From a bacterium (lineage in GTDB: Bacteria > Myxococcota > UBA727 > JAUIJE01), in contig JAUIJE010000006.1 in NCBI GenBank assembly GCA_030431455.1, positions 62,001-126,000 on the forward strand: a stretch of DNA of 64,000 nucleotides, read 5' to 3'. A program made the position numbers and the translations under genes. Numbering within the stretch: position 1 is the stretch's first letter; each line of letters starts with the position of its first letter. The notes beneath the pieces are model-generated. The model ran no database searches. It saw only the letters and a program-made list of their open reading frames with translations, and was not told the DNA's origin. Below are positions 56,297-64,000 of the stretch, in pieces.

Positions 56297-57048
56297 CCGG
56301 CCCCGGGGCGGCGGGCCATCACCCGGCGCGCCTCGTCGACCAGCGCGCGGTAGAGGGCCTGGTGGCGCTCAGCCGGCATCGCCTCCGGATGCCACTGCAC
56401 CCCGATCATCCAGCCCGCGGCGGGGTCCTCAAAGGCCTCGACGATGCCGTCGGGCGCCCGCGCGCTGCACACCAAATCGTCGGGGAGGGTGCGCACCGCC
56501 TGGTGGTGGGTGCTGTTGACCCCCAATGTCTCTGGACCGACAATCGACGCAAAAAGGGTGTCGGCCACCACCGTGACCTCGTGACCGGCGGCGGCCTTGG
56601 GCGGGTCCTGTTCGTGGGGCACGGTGGTGTCGGTCTGGGTCCAGATGTCTTGCCACAAGGTCCCGCCCCGCAGGGCACAAACCAACTGCATGCCGCCGCA
56701 CACCGCGAGCACCGGCCGATCGAGGGCGCGGGCCCGTCGATACACCGCGGACTCGAACGCGGTGCGCCGCGGCTTGAGGGTGCCGAGCTTCTCGTGGGGG
56801 GCTTCGCCGAACAACCCGGGGTCGATGTCGAACGCGCCCCCGGTGAGCACCACCCCGTCCACCCGGGCCATGACCTCGTCGAGCACCGCGTCGTCGGTGG
56901 TGTAGGGCATCACCCAGGGCAGGCCCCCGGCGTCGAGCACGGCCTGGCCGTAGGACTTTTCAATGTGGTGGTGCGGGACCGGGCCGCGCCGGGTGTCGTG
57001 CTCGTTCTCGTCGGGGGTGAGCAGAATCAACGGCCGCCGGTCGGTCAT
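56293..57048 (-). CDS. Class I glutamine amidotransferase (peptidase C26, gamma-Glu-GABA hydrolase-like)
   Basis: A 251-residue enzyme. The nucleophile Cys117 lies in LAVCGGMQLV, and the catalytic His in GVQWHPEAM. The N-terminus LILLTPDENEHD and the VVLTGGAFDIDPGLFGE segment are typical of the C26/PuuD group, which cleaves gamma-glutamyl amides. ATG at 57048 overlaps the stop of thiE (ATGA), with AGGAG about 6 bases upstream. Coupling with thiE may be chance or may reflect a shared cofactor pathway. The substrate is not clear. Confidence 0.85.
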   Translation of the reverse strand: MTDRRPLILLTPDENEHDTRRGPVPHHHIEKSYGQAVLDAGGLPWVMPYTTDDAVLDEVMARVDGVVLTGGAFDIDPGLFGEAPHEKLGTLKPRRTAFESAVYRRARALDRPVLAVCGGMQLVCALRGGTLWQDIWTQTDTTVPHEQDPPKAAAGHEVTVVADTLFASIVGPETLGVNSTHHQAVRTLPDDLVCSARAPDGIVEAFEDPAAGWMIGVQWHPEAMPAERHQALYRALVDEARRVMARRPGAG

Positions 57049-57860
57049 CGCGCGTCTCCTCGACGGCAAAGCCCGGCGCAGGCCGCGAGCTGCATCGCCA
57101 CCGCGGCGCGCGCCCCCGCGGGCCCGGGCCGGTAGGCGCTCACCACCGCGACGAGGTCGGCCCCGGCCGCGACCACGTCGGCCACGCGGTCCTCGTCGGT
57201 GATGCCCCCGATGGCGCACACCGGGACCGGGCTGTCCGCGGCCACCTGCCGCAAGGTGTGAAGACCGACCACCTCGGCGTGGCCTTGTTTGGTCGGGGAC
57301 AAAAACACCGGACCCAGCGCGCAGTAATCGAGCCGGGCCGCGCCCACCTCGTCGTCAAACTGCGCTTTTTGGTGCGAGCTGGCGCCCACCACCCGGTCGG
57401 GGCCGACGAGGTCACGCACCGCGGCCGCGGGCAGGTCGGTGCGGCCGACGTGCACCCCGTCGGCGGAGACGGTGCGCGCGATGTCGGCCCGGTCGTTGAT
57501 GACCAGGCGCGTGGTGCACATCTCGCGGGCGAGCCGGGCCCGGGCCAGGGTGGTGCGGTCGTCGAGCCCTTTGCTGCGGAGCTGACACAGGGCCGCCCCC
57601 ACCCGGCCCGCTTGGGCGAACAGGCCGGGGAGCACGCTCTCGTCGCCGGCGTCGATGACCGGGTAGAGACCAAACAAGCCGTGAACGGGGAGCGGCACCG
57701 CGAGGGTGGCCGCGATCTCCGCGAGGTGGGCGCGGCCGTCGACGTCCGCCCCGGCCGCGGCCTGTTCTGCCCAGGCGGCGGCCAACCCGGCGGCGAGGCC
57801 CGCGCGGGTCTCGTCGAGGGTGGGGCACAGCCGCGACAAGAGTTGACCAAAGACGTCCAC
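57045..57860 (-). CDS. thiE: Thiamine-phosphate synthase with N-terminal extension
   Basis: A 271-residue protein if started at GTG 57860 (GAGGAG 3 bases upstream). The ThiE core begins near residue 62 with FGLYPVIDAG, then CQLRSKGLDD (pyrophosphate and pyrimidine binding), RLVINDRADIA, DGVHVGRTDLP, GASSHQKAQF, LGPVFLSPTKQG and VCAIGGITD. It joins the thiazole phosphate and pyrimidine pyrophosphate in the cytoplasm. The 60-residue extension (VDVFGQLLSRLCPTLDETRA) is helical and not typical of ThiE, which is about 210 residues. Other thi genes are not nearby. Confidence 0.88.
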   Translation of the reverse strand: MDVFGQLLSRLCPTLDETRAGLAAGLAAAWAEQAAAGADVDGRAHLAEIAATLAVPLPVHGLFGLYPVIDAGDESVLPGLFAQAGRVGAALCQLRSKGLDDRTTLARARLAREMCTTRLVINDRADIARTVSADGVHVGRTDLPAAAVRDLVGPDRVVGASSHQKAQFDDEVGAARLDYCALGPVFLSPTKQGHAEVVGLHTLRQVAADSPVPVCAIGGITDEDRVADVVAAGADLVAVVSAYRPGPAGARAAVAMQLAACAGLCRRGDAR

Positions 57861-57938
57861 GGGCTCCTCACGGGAATCGTGCGGCAACGGTACCGGTTGC
57901 CCTCGAACGACTATAGCCTTGGCCCCGTGAGGAGAACC

Positions 57939-59681
57939 ATGGACAAACGATTGGCGCGCGTGCTTCTTTCCGTCGTGGTCGCCGCGCTCACCCTCGGCGG
58001 GGCCTGTCCCAAAAAGGCCACCCGCGACGCGCCCGAAGGCGGCGATTCGCCCGCGGCCGGCCCCGCCCCCGACGAGCGGGCGCACAAAGCGCCGCCCCCC
58101 CCGCGGTTTGGCGACGCGGCGGGGGAGCGCACGGTCACCGTTCTCTACACCGCCAGCGTCGAGGGCTACGTCGAGCCATGTGGCTGCACGGCCGAACCTC
58201 TCGGGGGCGTGGCCCGCTACGTGGCCGCGGTGGACGAGGCCAAACGGGTGCGCGGGGCCGACCACGTGCTGCTGCTCGACGGGGGCGACCTGTTGTTCGA
58301 ACGGCCCGACGACAACCTCCCCGCCGACGCGTGCCAGACCAAGGCCCGGCACGAGCTGCTGCTCGACACCTACCGCAAGGCCGGGCTCGCCTACACCGTG
58401 CTCGGCCCCACCGACGACGCGCGCGGCGCGGGCTACCGCGACCAGCTCCTCGCCGCCCACGGGCTGACCACCCTGCACGCGGGCTTGCCCCCCCGGGACA
58501 TCCCCGGGGCGCAGCCCGCGGCCCTCGTCGAGCGCGGCGGGGTTAAGGTCGGGCTGGTGGGCTTGACCGGGACCGCGCTGGACGTCGACCAGGCCCGGGC
58601 CGCGTTGGCCGCACAGGCCAAGCAGTTACATGGGCAGGGCGCGGCGGTGGTGATCGCGCTGATGCAGACCCCGGTCCCCGAGAGCAAAGCCATCGGCCGG
58701 GACCTGCGCGGGGTGGACGTGATGATCCAGGGCCGTGACCCCGGTGAGCGCCCCCGCACCCCCGAGCGCTTGGGCGCCGACGGCCCGGTGTTGGTGGGGG
58801 CGGGGCCGCAGGCGCAATACCTGGGCGTGCTCGAGTTCGTGCTCGACGGGCACACCCCCGGCGCCCCGCTCCCCCTCGACGACCGGGGCGCGAAAGCCGA
58901 GAGCCGCAAAAAGGTGCTCGACGCCCGCATCGAGCAGCTGCGGGGCCGGCTCGCGGAGGTGCCCCCCGGCAGTCCCAAGGCGACCTTTTTCGAGCAGAAG
59001 CTCATCGCCGCCCAGGACGAGCGCGCGGGCTTGGACCGGCCTGCCGCGCGGTTGAGCGGCCCGCACCTGTTGGCCCGGGCCATCGAGCTGGATCGCAAAA
59101 GCCCGGTGGACACGGCCGCGGAGAAAGCGTTGGCCGCCTACGAAAAAGCGGTGCCCGACCTCGTGGCCCAATGCGAAGCGAACATCACCTGCGAACCCGC
59201 GCCCGCGGGCGCGGCCACCTACGTGGGGGTGCAGGCGTGTTTTGCCTGCCACCAGGACGCGGTCGCGTTCTGGCAGAAGGCCCGGCGCGAGGTCGCGGCC
59301 ACCGACGACGACGGGAACAAAACCACCCGCGAGGTCGGCCACAGCAAAGCCTGGGAGACCCTCGTCCAAGAGGGCAAACACAAAGACCGCACCTGCGTGG
59401 GGTGTCACAGCATTGGGTTCAACCAGCCGGGGGGATACTGCAAAGTCAGTGACATTGATTTCCGCACCGATGTGCAATGCGAGGCCTGTCACGGACCGGG
59501 CAGCTTGCACGCCCAAGGCGCCGGGGACAAAAGCCTGCTCACGGTGAAGTCGGTCGACGAGGCGGTGTGCCGGGGTTGCCACAAGGTGCCGCACATCCCC
59601 ACCACCGAGAGCTTTGTGTTTGCCGACAAGCTCCAGTACATCTTGGGCCCGGGGCACGGCGAGCCGCTGAAGAGCCCCTGA
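57939..59681 (+). CDS. Tetraheme cytochrome lipoprotein with 5'-nucleotidase-like N-domain
   Basis: A 580-residue lipoprotein (signal ending LTLGGAC) started by GAGGAG 5 bases before ATG 57939. The N-terminal half resembles metallophosphatases (UshA type): VLYTASVEGYVEPCGC, LLLDGGDLLF. The C-terminal half has four CxxCH heme sites: ACFACH, TCVGCH, QCEACH and VCRGCH, in a c554-like arrangement. Such two-part proteins are known in delta-type bacteria and would sit at the outer face of the inner or outer membrane, but the electron partner is unknown. It is followed 11 bases later by moeA, which may indicate a link to molybdenum redox enzymes. Confidence 0.8.
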   Translation: MDKRLARVLLSVVVAALTLGGACPKKATRDAPEGGDSPAAGPAPDERAHKAPPPPRFGDAAGERTVTVLYTASVEGYVEPCGCTAEPLGGVARYVAAVDEAKRVRGADHVLLLDGGDLLFERPDDNLPADACQTKARHELLLDTYRKAGLAYTVLGPTDDARGAGYRDQLLAAHGLTTLHAGLPPRDIPGAQPAALVERGGVKVGLVGLTGTALDVDQARAALAAQAKQLHGQGAAVVIALMQTPVPESKAIGRDLRGVDVMIQGRDPGERPRTPERLGADGPVLVGAGPQAQYLGVLEFVLDGHTPGAPLPLDDRGAKAESRKKVLDARIEQLRGRLAEVPPGSPKATFFEQKLIAAQDERAGLDRPAARLSGPHLLARAIELDRKSPVDTAAEKALAAYEKAVPDLVAQCEANITCEPAPAGAATYVGVQACFACHQDAVAFWQKARREVAATDDDGNKTTREVGHSKAWETLVQEGKHKDRTCVGCHSIGFNQPGGYCKVSDIDFRTDVQCEACHGPGSLHAQGAGDKSLLTVKSVDEAVCRGCHKVPHIPTTESFVFADKLQYILGPGHGEPLKSP

Positions 59682-59691
59682 GGAGGAGCGC

Positions 59692-60951
59692 ATGCAGCCG
59701 GTCGACGTCGCCCAGCGCACGATTTTGCAGAGCACCCCCGCGTTGACCGCGGAGACGGTGTTCTTGGCCGCGGCCGCGGGCCGGGTGGTGGCCGACGACG
59801 TCAAGAGCCGGCGCAACCTGCCCCCCCGGGACAACTCGGCGATGGACGGCTACGGGCTTATGTCCAGTGACATTGTGAAGGCCGGGCCCGACCACCCGGT
59901 GCCGCTCTCGGTGGTGGGGCGGGTGCTGGCCGGCGACAACGTCGAGGGCCGAGCGCCGCTGACGCCGGGCCAGGCGGTGCGCATCATGACCGGGGCCCAG
60001 ATCCCCCCCGGGGTCGACTGCGTGGTGATGCGGGAGAACACCGACGAGGCCGGGGTCGAGGAGGCCACCGGCACGGTCCAGATCCACAAGGCCGAGCCCC
60101 CGGGGTGTGCCATCCGCCGGCGGGGTGAGGACGTCACCGCGGGCACGGTGGTGGTGCGGGCCGGGGAAGTGATGACCCCCGCGCGCATCAACCTCGTGGC
60201 CCAGGCCGGCCACGCCACGGTGCGGGTGAAGCGCCGGCCGGTGGTGGCGATCTTGGCCTCAGGGGATGAGTTGCTCGAGGTGGGCCAGCCCGCGTCCGAC
60301 GACGACATCGTGAACAGCAATGCGCATGCATTGGCGGCGATGGTGCGGGAAGCGGGGGGCGAGCCCCACCTGGTGGGCATCGCCCAGGACACCCTCGAAG
60401 ACCACGTGGCCAAGATCGACGGGGCCCAGGCCGCGGACGTGCTGTTGACCATCGGGGGGGTGTCGATGGGCACCCACGACTTTGTGCGCCCCGCGTTCGA
60501 GCAGCTCGGGGTCGAGCTTTCGTTCTGGAAGGTCGCGATGCGGCCGGGCAAGCCCTTGGCCTTCGGGCGGCGGGGGCACCAGATGGTGTTCGGCCTGCCG
60601 GGCAACCCGGTCTCGAGCCAGGTCAGCTTTGAGCTGTTCGTGCGTCCCGCGTTGCGGCGGATGTTGGGCCGGGCCGACGTGATCCGGCGCCCGGTCCGGG
60701 CCCAGCTGGTGGCGGGGAACAAGAAGAAACGCCCGGGGGTGGCCTTTTACGCCCGGGCCCAGGCATCGCTCCGCCCGGCGGGGTTCGAGGTCAGGCTCGA
60801 CGACAAGCAATCGTCAGGGCAGATTTCAGGTTTGGCCCGGTCCAACGCGCTGGTGGTGATCGGCGCGGACCAGGCTGGGGTCGCCACCGGGGATGAGGTG
60901 GATGTGCTGTTGTTGGACGACAGCGTGTTTTTTGGGGAGGTCGAATCATGA
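59692..60951 (+). CDS. moeA: Molybdopterin molybdenumtransferase
   Basis: A 419-residue MoeA. The active-site segment is PPRDNSAMDGYGL. GAQIPPGVDCVVM, VAILASGDELLEVGQ, LLTIGGVSMGTHDFV and VFGLPGNPVSSQVSFELF are the family blocks. It inserts molybdate into adenylated molybdopterin in the cytoplasm. An AGGAGGAG stretch lies about 5 bases before the ATG. The next gene overlaps the stop in ATGA. Confidence 0.95.
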   Translation: MQPVDVAQRTILQSTPALTAETVFLAAAAGRVVADDVKSRRNLPPRDNSAMDGYGLMSSDIVKAGPDHPVPLSVVGRVLAGDNVEGRAPLTPGQAVRIMTGAQIPPGVDCVVMRENTDEAGVEEATGTVQIHKAEPPGCAIRRRGEDVTAGTVVVRAGEVMTPARINLVAQAGHATVRVKRRPVVAILASGDELLEVGQPASDDDIVNSNAHALAAMVREAGGEPHLVGIAQDTLEDHVAKIDGAQAADVLLTIGGVSMGTHDFVRPAFEQLGVELSFWKVAMRPGKPLAFGRRGHQMVFGLPGNPVSSQVSFELFVRPALRRMLGRADVIRRPVRAQLVAGNKKKRPGVAFYARAQASLRPAGFEVRLDDKQSSGQISGLARSNALVVIGADQAGVATGDEVDVLLLDDSVFFGEVES

Positions 60952-61256
60952 ACAGCCCGAGCGACGATTTTCCTTTGTGGGCGGTCACCGCCGACGACTT
61001 TTTTGAACAGAAGGCGACCGAGCCGTTGCGCGACGGGGCGTTGGGTCTGTTGGTGTTCTCCCGCGCGTTCGACGACCCCCACGCGATGGTGCAGGTGGTG
61101 CAGCGCTACCACTGCCCCACCATGCTCGCGATGGGCAACTACTCGGGCCTGAACGTGCTCGACGCGTTGCCCGCCCACGTCGAGGTGGGACGGGACAACG
61201 AGCCCTACGCGATGGTGCGCTGGCGCCTGCGCCGCTCGAAGTCGCGGCTCGGGTAG
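60948..61256 (+). CDS. Small conserved-looking protein coupled to moeA
   Basis: A 102-residue soluble protein (MNSPSDDFPLWAVTADDFF to SRLG). Its ATG overlaps the moeA stop by 4 bases. No family is recognised. Alternating hydrophobic residues (GALGLLVFSRAF, HCPTMLAMGNY) suggest a small alpha/beta fold. A role near molybdenum cofactor use is only inferred from coupling. Confidence 0.65.
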   Translation: MNSPSDDFPLWAVTADDFFEQKATEPLRDGALGLLVFSRAFDDPHAMVQVVQRYHCPTMLAMGNYSGLNVLDALPAHVEVGRDNEPYAMVRWRLRRSKSRLG

Positions 61257-61268
61257 CGCGGCCGTCGC

Positions 61269-62027
61269 TCAGCGGGGGGCCATCCGGATGGCGCCGTCGA
61301 GGCGCACGACCTCACCGTTGAGCATTTCGTTCTCGATCATGTGCCCCATCAGGGCGGCGTATTCCGCGGGCCGCCCGAGGCGCGAGGGGAACGGCACCTG
61401 CGCGCCCAGCGATTGCCGGGCCGCTTCGGGGAGCGAGGCGAGCATGGGGGTGTCGAAGATGCCCGGGGCGATGGTGCACACCCGGATGCCGAGGCTGGCG
61501 AGCTCGCGCGCGATGGGAAGGGTCATGCCCACCACCCCGCCTTTGCTCGCCGAGTAGGCGGCTTGGCCGATCTGTCCGTCGAACGCCGCCACCGACGCGG
61601 TGTTGACGATCACCCCGCGCTCGCCCGCGGGGTTGGGCTCGTTCTCGCTCATCTGGGCCGCGGCCAGGCGGATCATGTTGAACGTGCCCGCGAGGTTCAC
61701 CGCCAGCACTTTGGAAAACAGGTCGAGCCCGTGGATGCCCTTTTTGCCCAGCACCTTGCCCGCAATGCCAATGCCTGCGCAGTTGACCAGGCCGCTCAAG
61801 GGGGCCAAGGACTGCGCCTTGTCGATGGCGGCCTGCGCGTCGGCCTCGCTGGTGACGTCGGTCTTCACAAACACCGCGCCGGTCTCTTGGGCCCAGCCTT
61901 CGCCGATCTCTTGGTTGACGTCGGCGATCACCGCGCGGCCACCCTTTTGTTGGATGTGCTGCACACACGCCGCGCCCAAGCCCGAGCTGCCCCCGGTCAC
62001 CACAAACGAACGATTCTCAAACTGCAC
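61269..62027 (-). CDS. 3-hydroxyacyl-CoA dehydrogenase type-2 (HSD10-like SDR)
   Basis: A 252-residue SDR enzyme. TGGSSGLG (11-18), Ser145, Tyr158 and Lys162 (YSASK) are present. [20 protein letters not shown] and [13 protein letters not shown] are characteristic of the HSD17B10/FadB2-like group, which oxidises 3-hydroxyacyl-CoA with NAD. GTG at 62027 follows AAGGAGG by 5 bases, so it is the start. Convergent to the moeA unit. Confidence 0.9.
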   Translation of the reverse strand: MQFENRSFVVTGGSSGLGAACVQHIQQKGGRAVIADVNQEIGEGWAQETGAVFVKTDVTSEADAQAAIDKAQSLAPLSGLVNCAGIGIAGKVLGKKGIHGLDLFSKVLAVNLAGTFNMIRLAAAQMSENEPNPAGERGVIVNTASVAAFDGQIGQAAYSASKGGVVGMTLPIARELASLGIRVCTIAPGIFDTPMLASLPEAARQSLGAQVPFPSRLGRPAEYAALMGHMIENEMLNGEVVRLDGAIRMAPR

Positions 62028-62139
62028 AAACGCCTCCTTGGTTCTCGGCGGGGAGAGACCGCGGCCAGCCCGGATGGTCAACCGCGCCCCTCGGGTGACG
62101 CGGAATTGATTTACAAAGCAGGACAATAGCGCTCGGAAC

Positions 62140-63270
62140 ATGCTGATTTACCGGACCCCGGGGCCCTGGCACAACGTCACCATGCCCCGGACGGCCCGTG
62201 TCCTGTTTTCTCTGATCGGCTGTATCTGCCTGACTTTGCTCATGTTTGAGGCAGGCGCGCGGCTGCTCTGGGGGTCTGCCCGCGAGGTCCTGGCCATCTA
62301 CCAGCCCGACGCCGCGCTGGGGGTCCGGCTCCGGCCGCTGGCCACCGCCACCCTGCGCACGCGCACCGGGCGGCAGAGCGAGGTGCACACCGGGCCGGAC
62401 GGGTTCCGGCGGGGGCCGGACTGCGCGACCCCCACCGGGCGGTCCCGGGTCTTGCTGCTCGGCGACTCGCAGGTGTTCGGCTACCACATGGACGAAGCAG
62501 AGACATTGGCGGCGCAGCTCGGCCGCGCCCTCGGGCCGCGGCATGAGGTGAAGAGCCTGGCCGTGCCCACCTACGGACCCTTCGAGTACGTGGCGGTGCT
62601 GCGCGCGCACCTGGCCACGTGCCAGCCCGGCGCGGTGTGGTGGGTGGTCAACGAGGCCAACGATCACCACGAAGCGACGTCGCGCAACCGCGACCGGGTC
62701 ACCGCCGAGGCCGGCTACGCCCGGCGGGCGGGGGCCGCGGAGAAGACCGGTCTGTCCGCGGCGCTCATGTCCTTGAGCGGCCACTCCGCCGCCGCCTACC
62801 GGGGGTGGCGGGCCTTGTCCGCGGCCCGGGCGCTGCTCGCCGGGCCCAATGCTGTGGCATTGTCGTTCGCGGCCTCGCGGCCGGATGCCGAAGTGGACGC
62901 CAGCACCGACGCGACCTTGGCCCACATCGAGACCGCCCGGGCCCTGTGCCGGGCCGCGGGATGCACGCTCTACGTGGCGATCTTGCCCCCCGACGTGCTC
63001 GTCGACGAGGGCGAGGCGCACAAGTACGCCCGCCCGCCCCAGGCCACGGGCCTGTCCCGCTACAGCCGCGCCCTCGGCGAGAAGCTCGCCGGCCGCGGTC
63101 CGGTGATTCACCTCGGGGACACCCTGCGCGCGCACAGCCCGGGGGCGTTTTTGCCCGATGACCCCCACCTGTCCCCCGCGGGCCAGCGCGCGGTGGCCGA
63201 GGCCATGGCCCGGGCCATGGCCGGGCACCAGCATCGAACAGTGACATTGTCCAAGGAGGGACAAGGATGA
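62140..63270 (+). CDS. SGNH/GDSL hydrolase-like membrane-anchored protein
   Basis: A 376-residue protein with one N-terminal transmembrane segment ([20 protein letters not shown]). The start is ATG 62140 or 62182. The nucleophile Ser lies in [13 protein letters not shown], and the C-terminal block [15 protein letters not shown] supplies Asp and His. The oxyanion blocks are less clear. Such periplasmic SGNH proteins often deacetylate or acylate surface glycans. The stop overlaps the next start (ATGA). Confidence 0.82.
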   Translation: MLIYRTPGPWHNVTMPRTARVLFSLIGCICLTLLMFEAGARLLWGSAREVLAIYQPDAALGVRLRPLATATLRTRTGRQSEVHTGPDGFRRGPDCATPTGRSRVLLLGDSQVFGYHMDEAETLAAQLGRALGPRHEVKSLAVPTYGPFEYVAVLRAHLATCQPGAVWWVVNEANDHHEATSRNRDRVTAEAGYARRAGAAEKTGLSAALMSLSGHSAAAYRGWRALSAARALLAGPNAVALSFAASRPDAEVDASTDATLAHIETARALCRAAGCTLYVAILPPDVLVDEGEAHKYARPPQATGLSRYSRALGEKLAGRGPVIHLGDTLRAHSPGAFLPDDPHLSPAGQRAVAEAMARAMAGHQHRTVTLSKEGQG

Positions 63271-64000
63271 TCGACACCTCCCGCACCTTGCCCTGGGTGG
63301 TCCGGCTGGTCGCCCCGCTGGTCTACGCCTCCCGCGCCCGCCGGGCCCAGAAGCTGCTGGGCTTTGCCTCCACCGAGGCCGGCTCGGCCCTGGACATGCT
63401 CAAAGCGGCCGAGCTCGAGATCTGTCCCGAGCTGCGCCGGCTGTTTTTTCAGCACGCCCTCGACGAGGCCCGGCACGCGCAGATGTTCGAGCAGGCCGCG
63501 CACGAGATCGACCCCGCGGTGCAGCTGTCGCCCTACGCCCGGGCCCACGCGGACCGGCAAAGCCTGTACCAGACCATGCCCCTGGCCGAGTTCCTCGCGT
63601 TTTGCGTGATGGCCGAGCGCGCGGGGCAGTCACATTTCGCGGCCCTCGCCCGGCATTTCGGGGCCGGGAGCCGGCTCGGCGCGATGTTCTTGCGGATCGA
63701 AAAGGACGAGCGCTTTCACGTCCGCTACGCGCAAAAACAACTGCGAAAGCGGTTGCGTCCCGAGCAGGCCCGGCGGGCGATGGCCAAGGTCCGGCTCAGC
63801 GCCCTGTGGCAAGGCTGGCGCCGGCTCGGCCGCCGGCTCGGCGACGTCATGGCCAAGGGCGTGCTCGCGATCTTCTACGTCACGGTGTTCGCCCCGTTTG
63901 CGCTGTTGGTCCGCGCGCGCCCCGCGCCGGGGTGGACCCCGCCCGCGGCCGGCGACGGCGAACCCACCGATCCCCGCGTCAGCCTGACGCGGCAGTTCTG
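63267..64000 (+). CDS. Ferritin-like diiron protein, right-truncated
   Basis: About 244 residues to the window edge, where only the first two bases of the next codon (TG) are visible, so the stop may be the very next codon. [15 protein letters not shown] starts the frame, with AAGGAGGG about 10 bases before the ATG. Helices carry iron-ligand patterns: ELEICPELRRLFFQHALDEA with HAQMF, then AERAGQ and KDERFHVRYAQK. The pattern fits the ferritin-like superfamily (oxygenase or oxidase). A hydrophobic segment (VLAIFYVTVFAPFALLVRA) near the end suggests membrane association. Coupled to the SGNH gene, so both may modify one surface or lipid product. Confidence 0.75.
   Translation, partial: MIDTSRTLPWVVRLVAPLVYASRARRAQKLLGFASTEAGSALDMLKAAELEICPELRRLFFQHALDEARHAQMFEQAAHEIDPAVQLSPYARAHADRQSLYQTMPLAEFLAFCVMAERAGQSHFAALARHFGAGSRLGAMFLRIEKDERFHVRYAQKQLRKRLRPEQARRAMAKVRLSALWQGWRRLGRRLGDVMAKGVLAIFYVTVFAPFALLVRARPAPGWTPPAAGDGEPTDPRVSLTRQF

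Noticed and set aside
1-64000. tRNA or rRNA genes, IS elements, integrases
   Set aside because: I saw no cloverleaf, rRNA signature or transposase/integrase motifs on reading both strands. A tRNAscan and Rfam search would be decisive.

Overview
The window is very GC-rich (by eye close to 70% outside positions 25,000-40,300), so long antisense open frames are common and were discarded. The gene content suggests a Myxococcota-like, wall-bearing Gram-negative bacterium, which is an inference from content and not a phylogenetic test. The pointers are lipoproteins rich in Asp-Ala-Gly (DAG) repeats, an AglZ-like pseudo-receiver/coiled-coil protein, an ExeA-like ATPase, a kinase-fold protein, a single-domain response regulator and a TamA/TamB-type outer-membrane pair. 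No rRNA, tRNA, transposase, integrase or CRISPR array was seen.

Positions 1-24,960 look like core genome: tamB and a POTRA protein (minus), ddl, an O-antigen ligase/polymerase-like membrane protein, a secreted protein, a TPR protein with an ExeA-like ATPase and a polysaccharide deacetylase, an ArsR/AHSA1 pair with a clear promoter and operator, a lipoprotein, an amidase, a receiver protein, a GNAT-like enzyme, a two-lobed M16 peptidase, an SDR enzyme and a DAG-repeat lipoprotein.

Positions 24,943-40,325 form the most unusual block. A 25-bp exact direct repeat, coinciding with the 3' end of the DAG lipoprotein gene, recurs 15.36 kb downstream at the end of a 28-codon lipoprotein-like frame. 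Between the copies, in a visibly less GC-rich stretch, lie a giant Sec-exported RHS/YD-repeat toxin (about 3593 aa) with a 4-bp-overlapping putative immunity gene, and an AAA+ ATPase/subtilisin-like protease pair that matches the IetA/IetS toxin-antitoxin and anti-phage architecture. The block reads as a conflict or defence island.

Positions 40,451-45,404 hold a frameshifted ricin-lectin lipoprotein, then two proteins with N-terminal EF-hand-like calcium loops. The second carries a DUF3626-like domain and is followed, with a 1-base overlap, by a 100-aa protein that could be its partner or immunity factor.

Positions 45,419-64,000 return to core-like content: a two-domain retropepsin lipoprotein, a MshEN/GAF/HEAT protein, the AglZ-like coiled-coil protein, a zinc-ribbon protein, a kinase-fold protein lacking the catalytic HRD aspartate, thiE coupled to a C26 glutamine amidotransferase, a tetraheme cytochrome lipoprotein followed by moeA and a small coupled gene, an HSD10-type dehydrogenase, and an SGNH hydrolase coupled to a ferritin-like protein cut by the window end.

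Across the whole window a 9-mer, GTGACATTG, recurs on both strands and in different reading frames far more often than base composition predicts.
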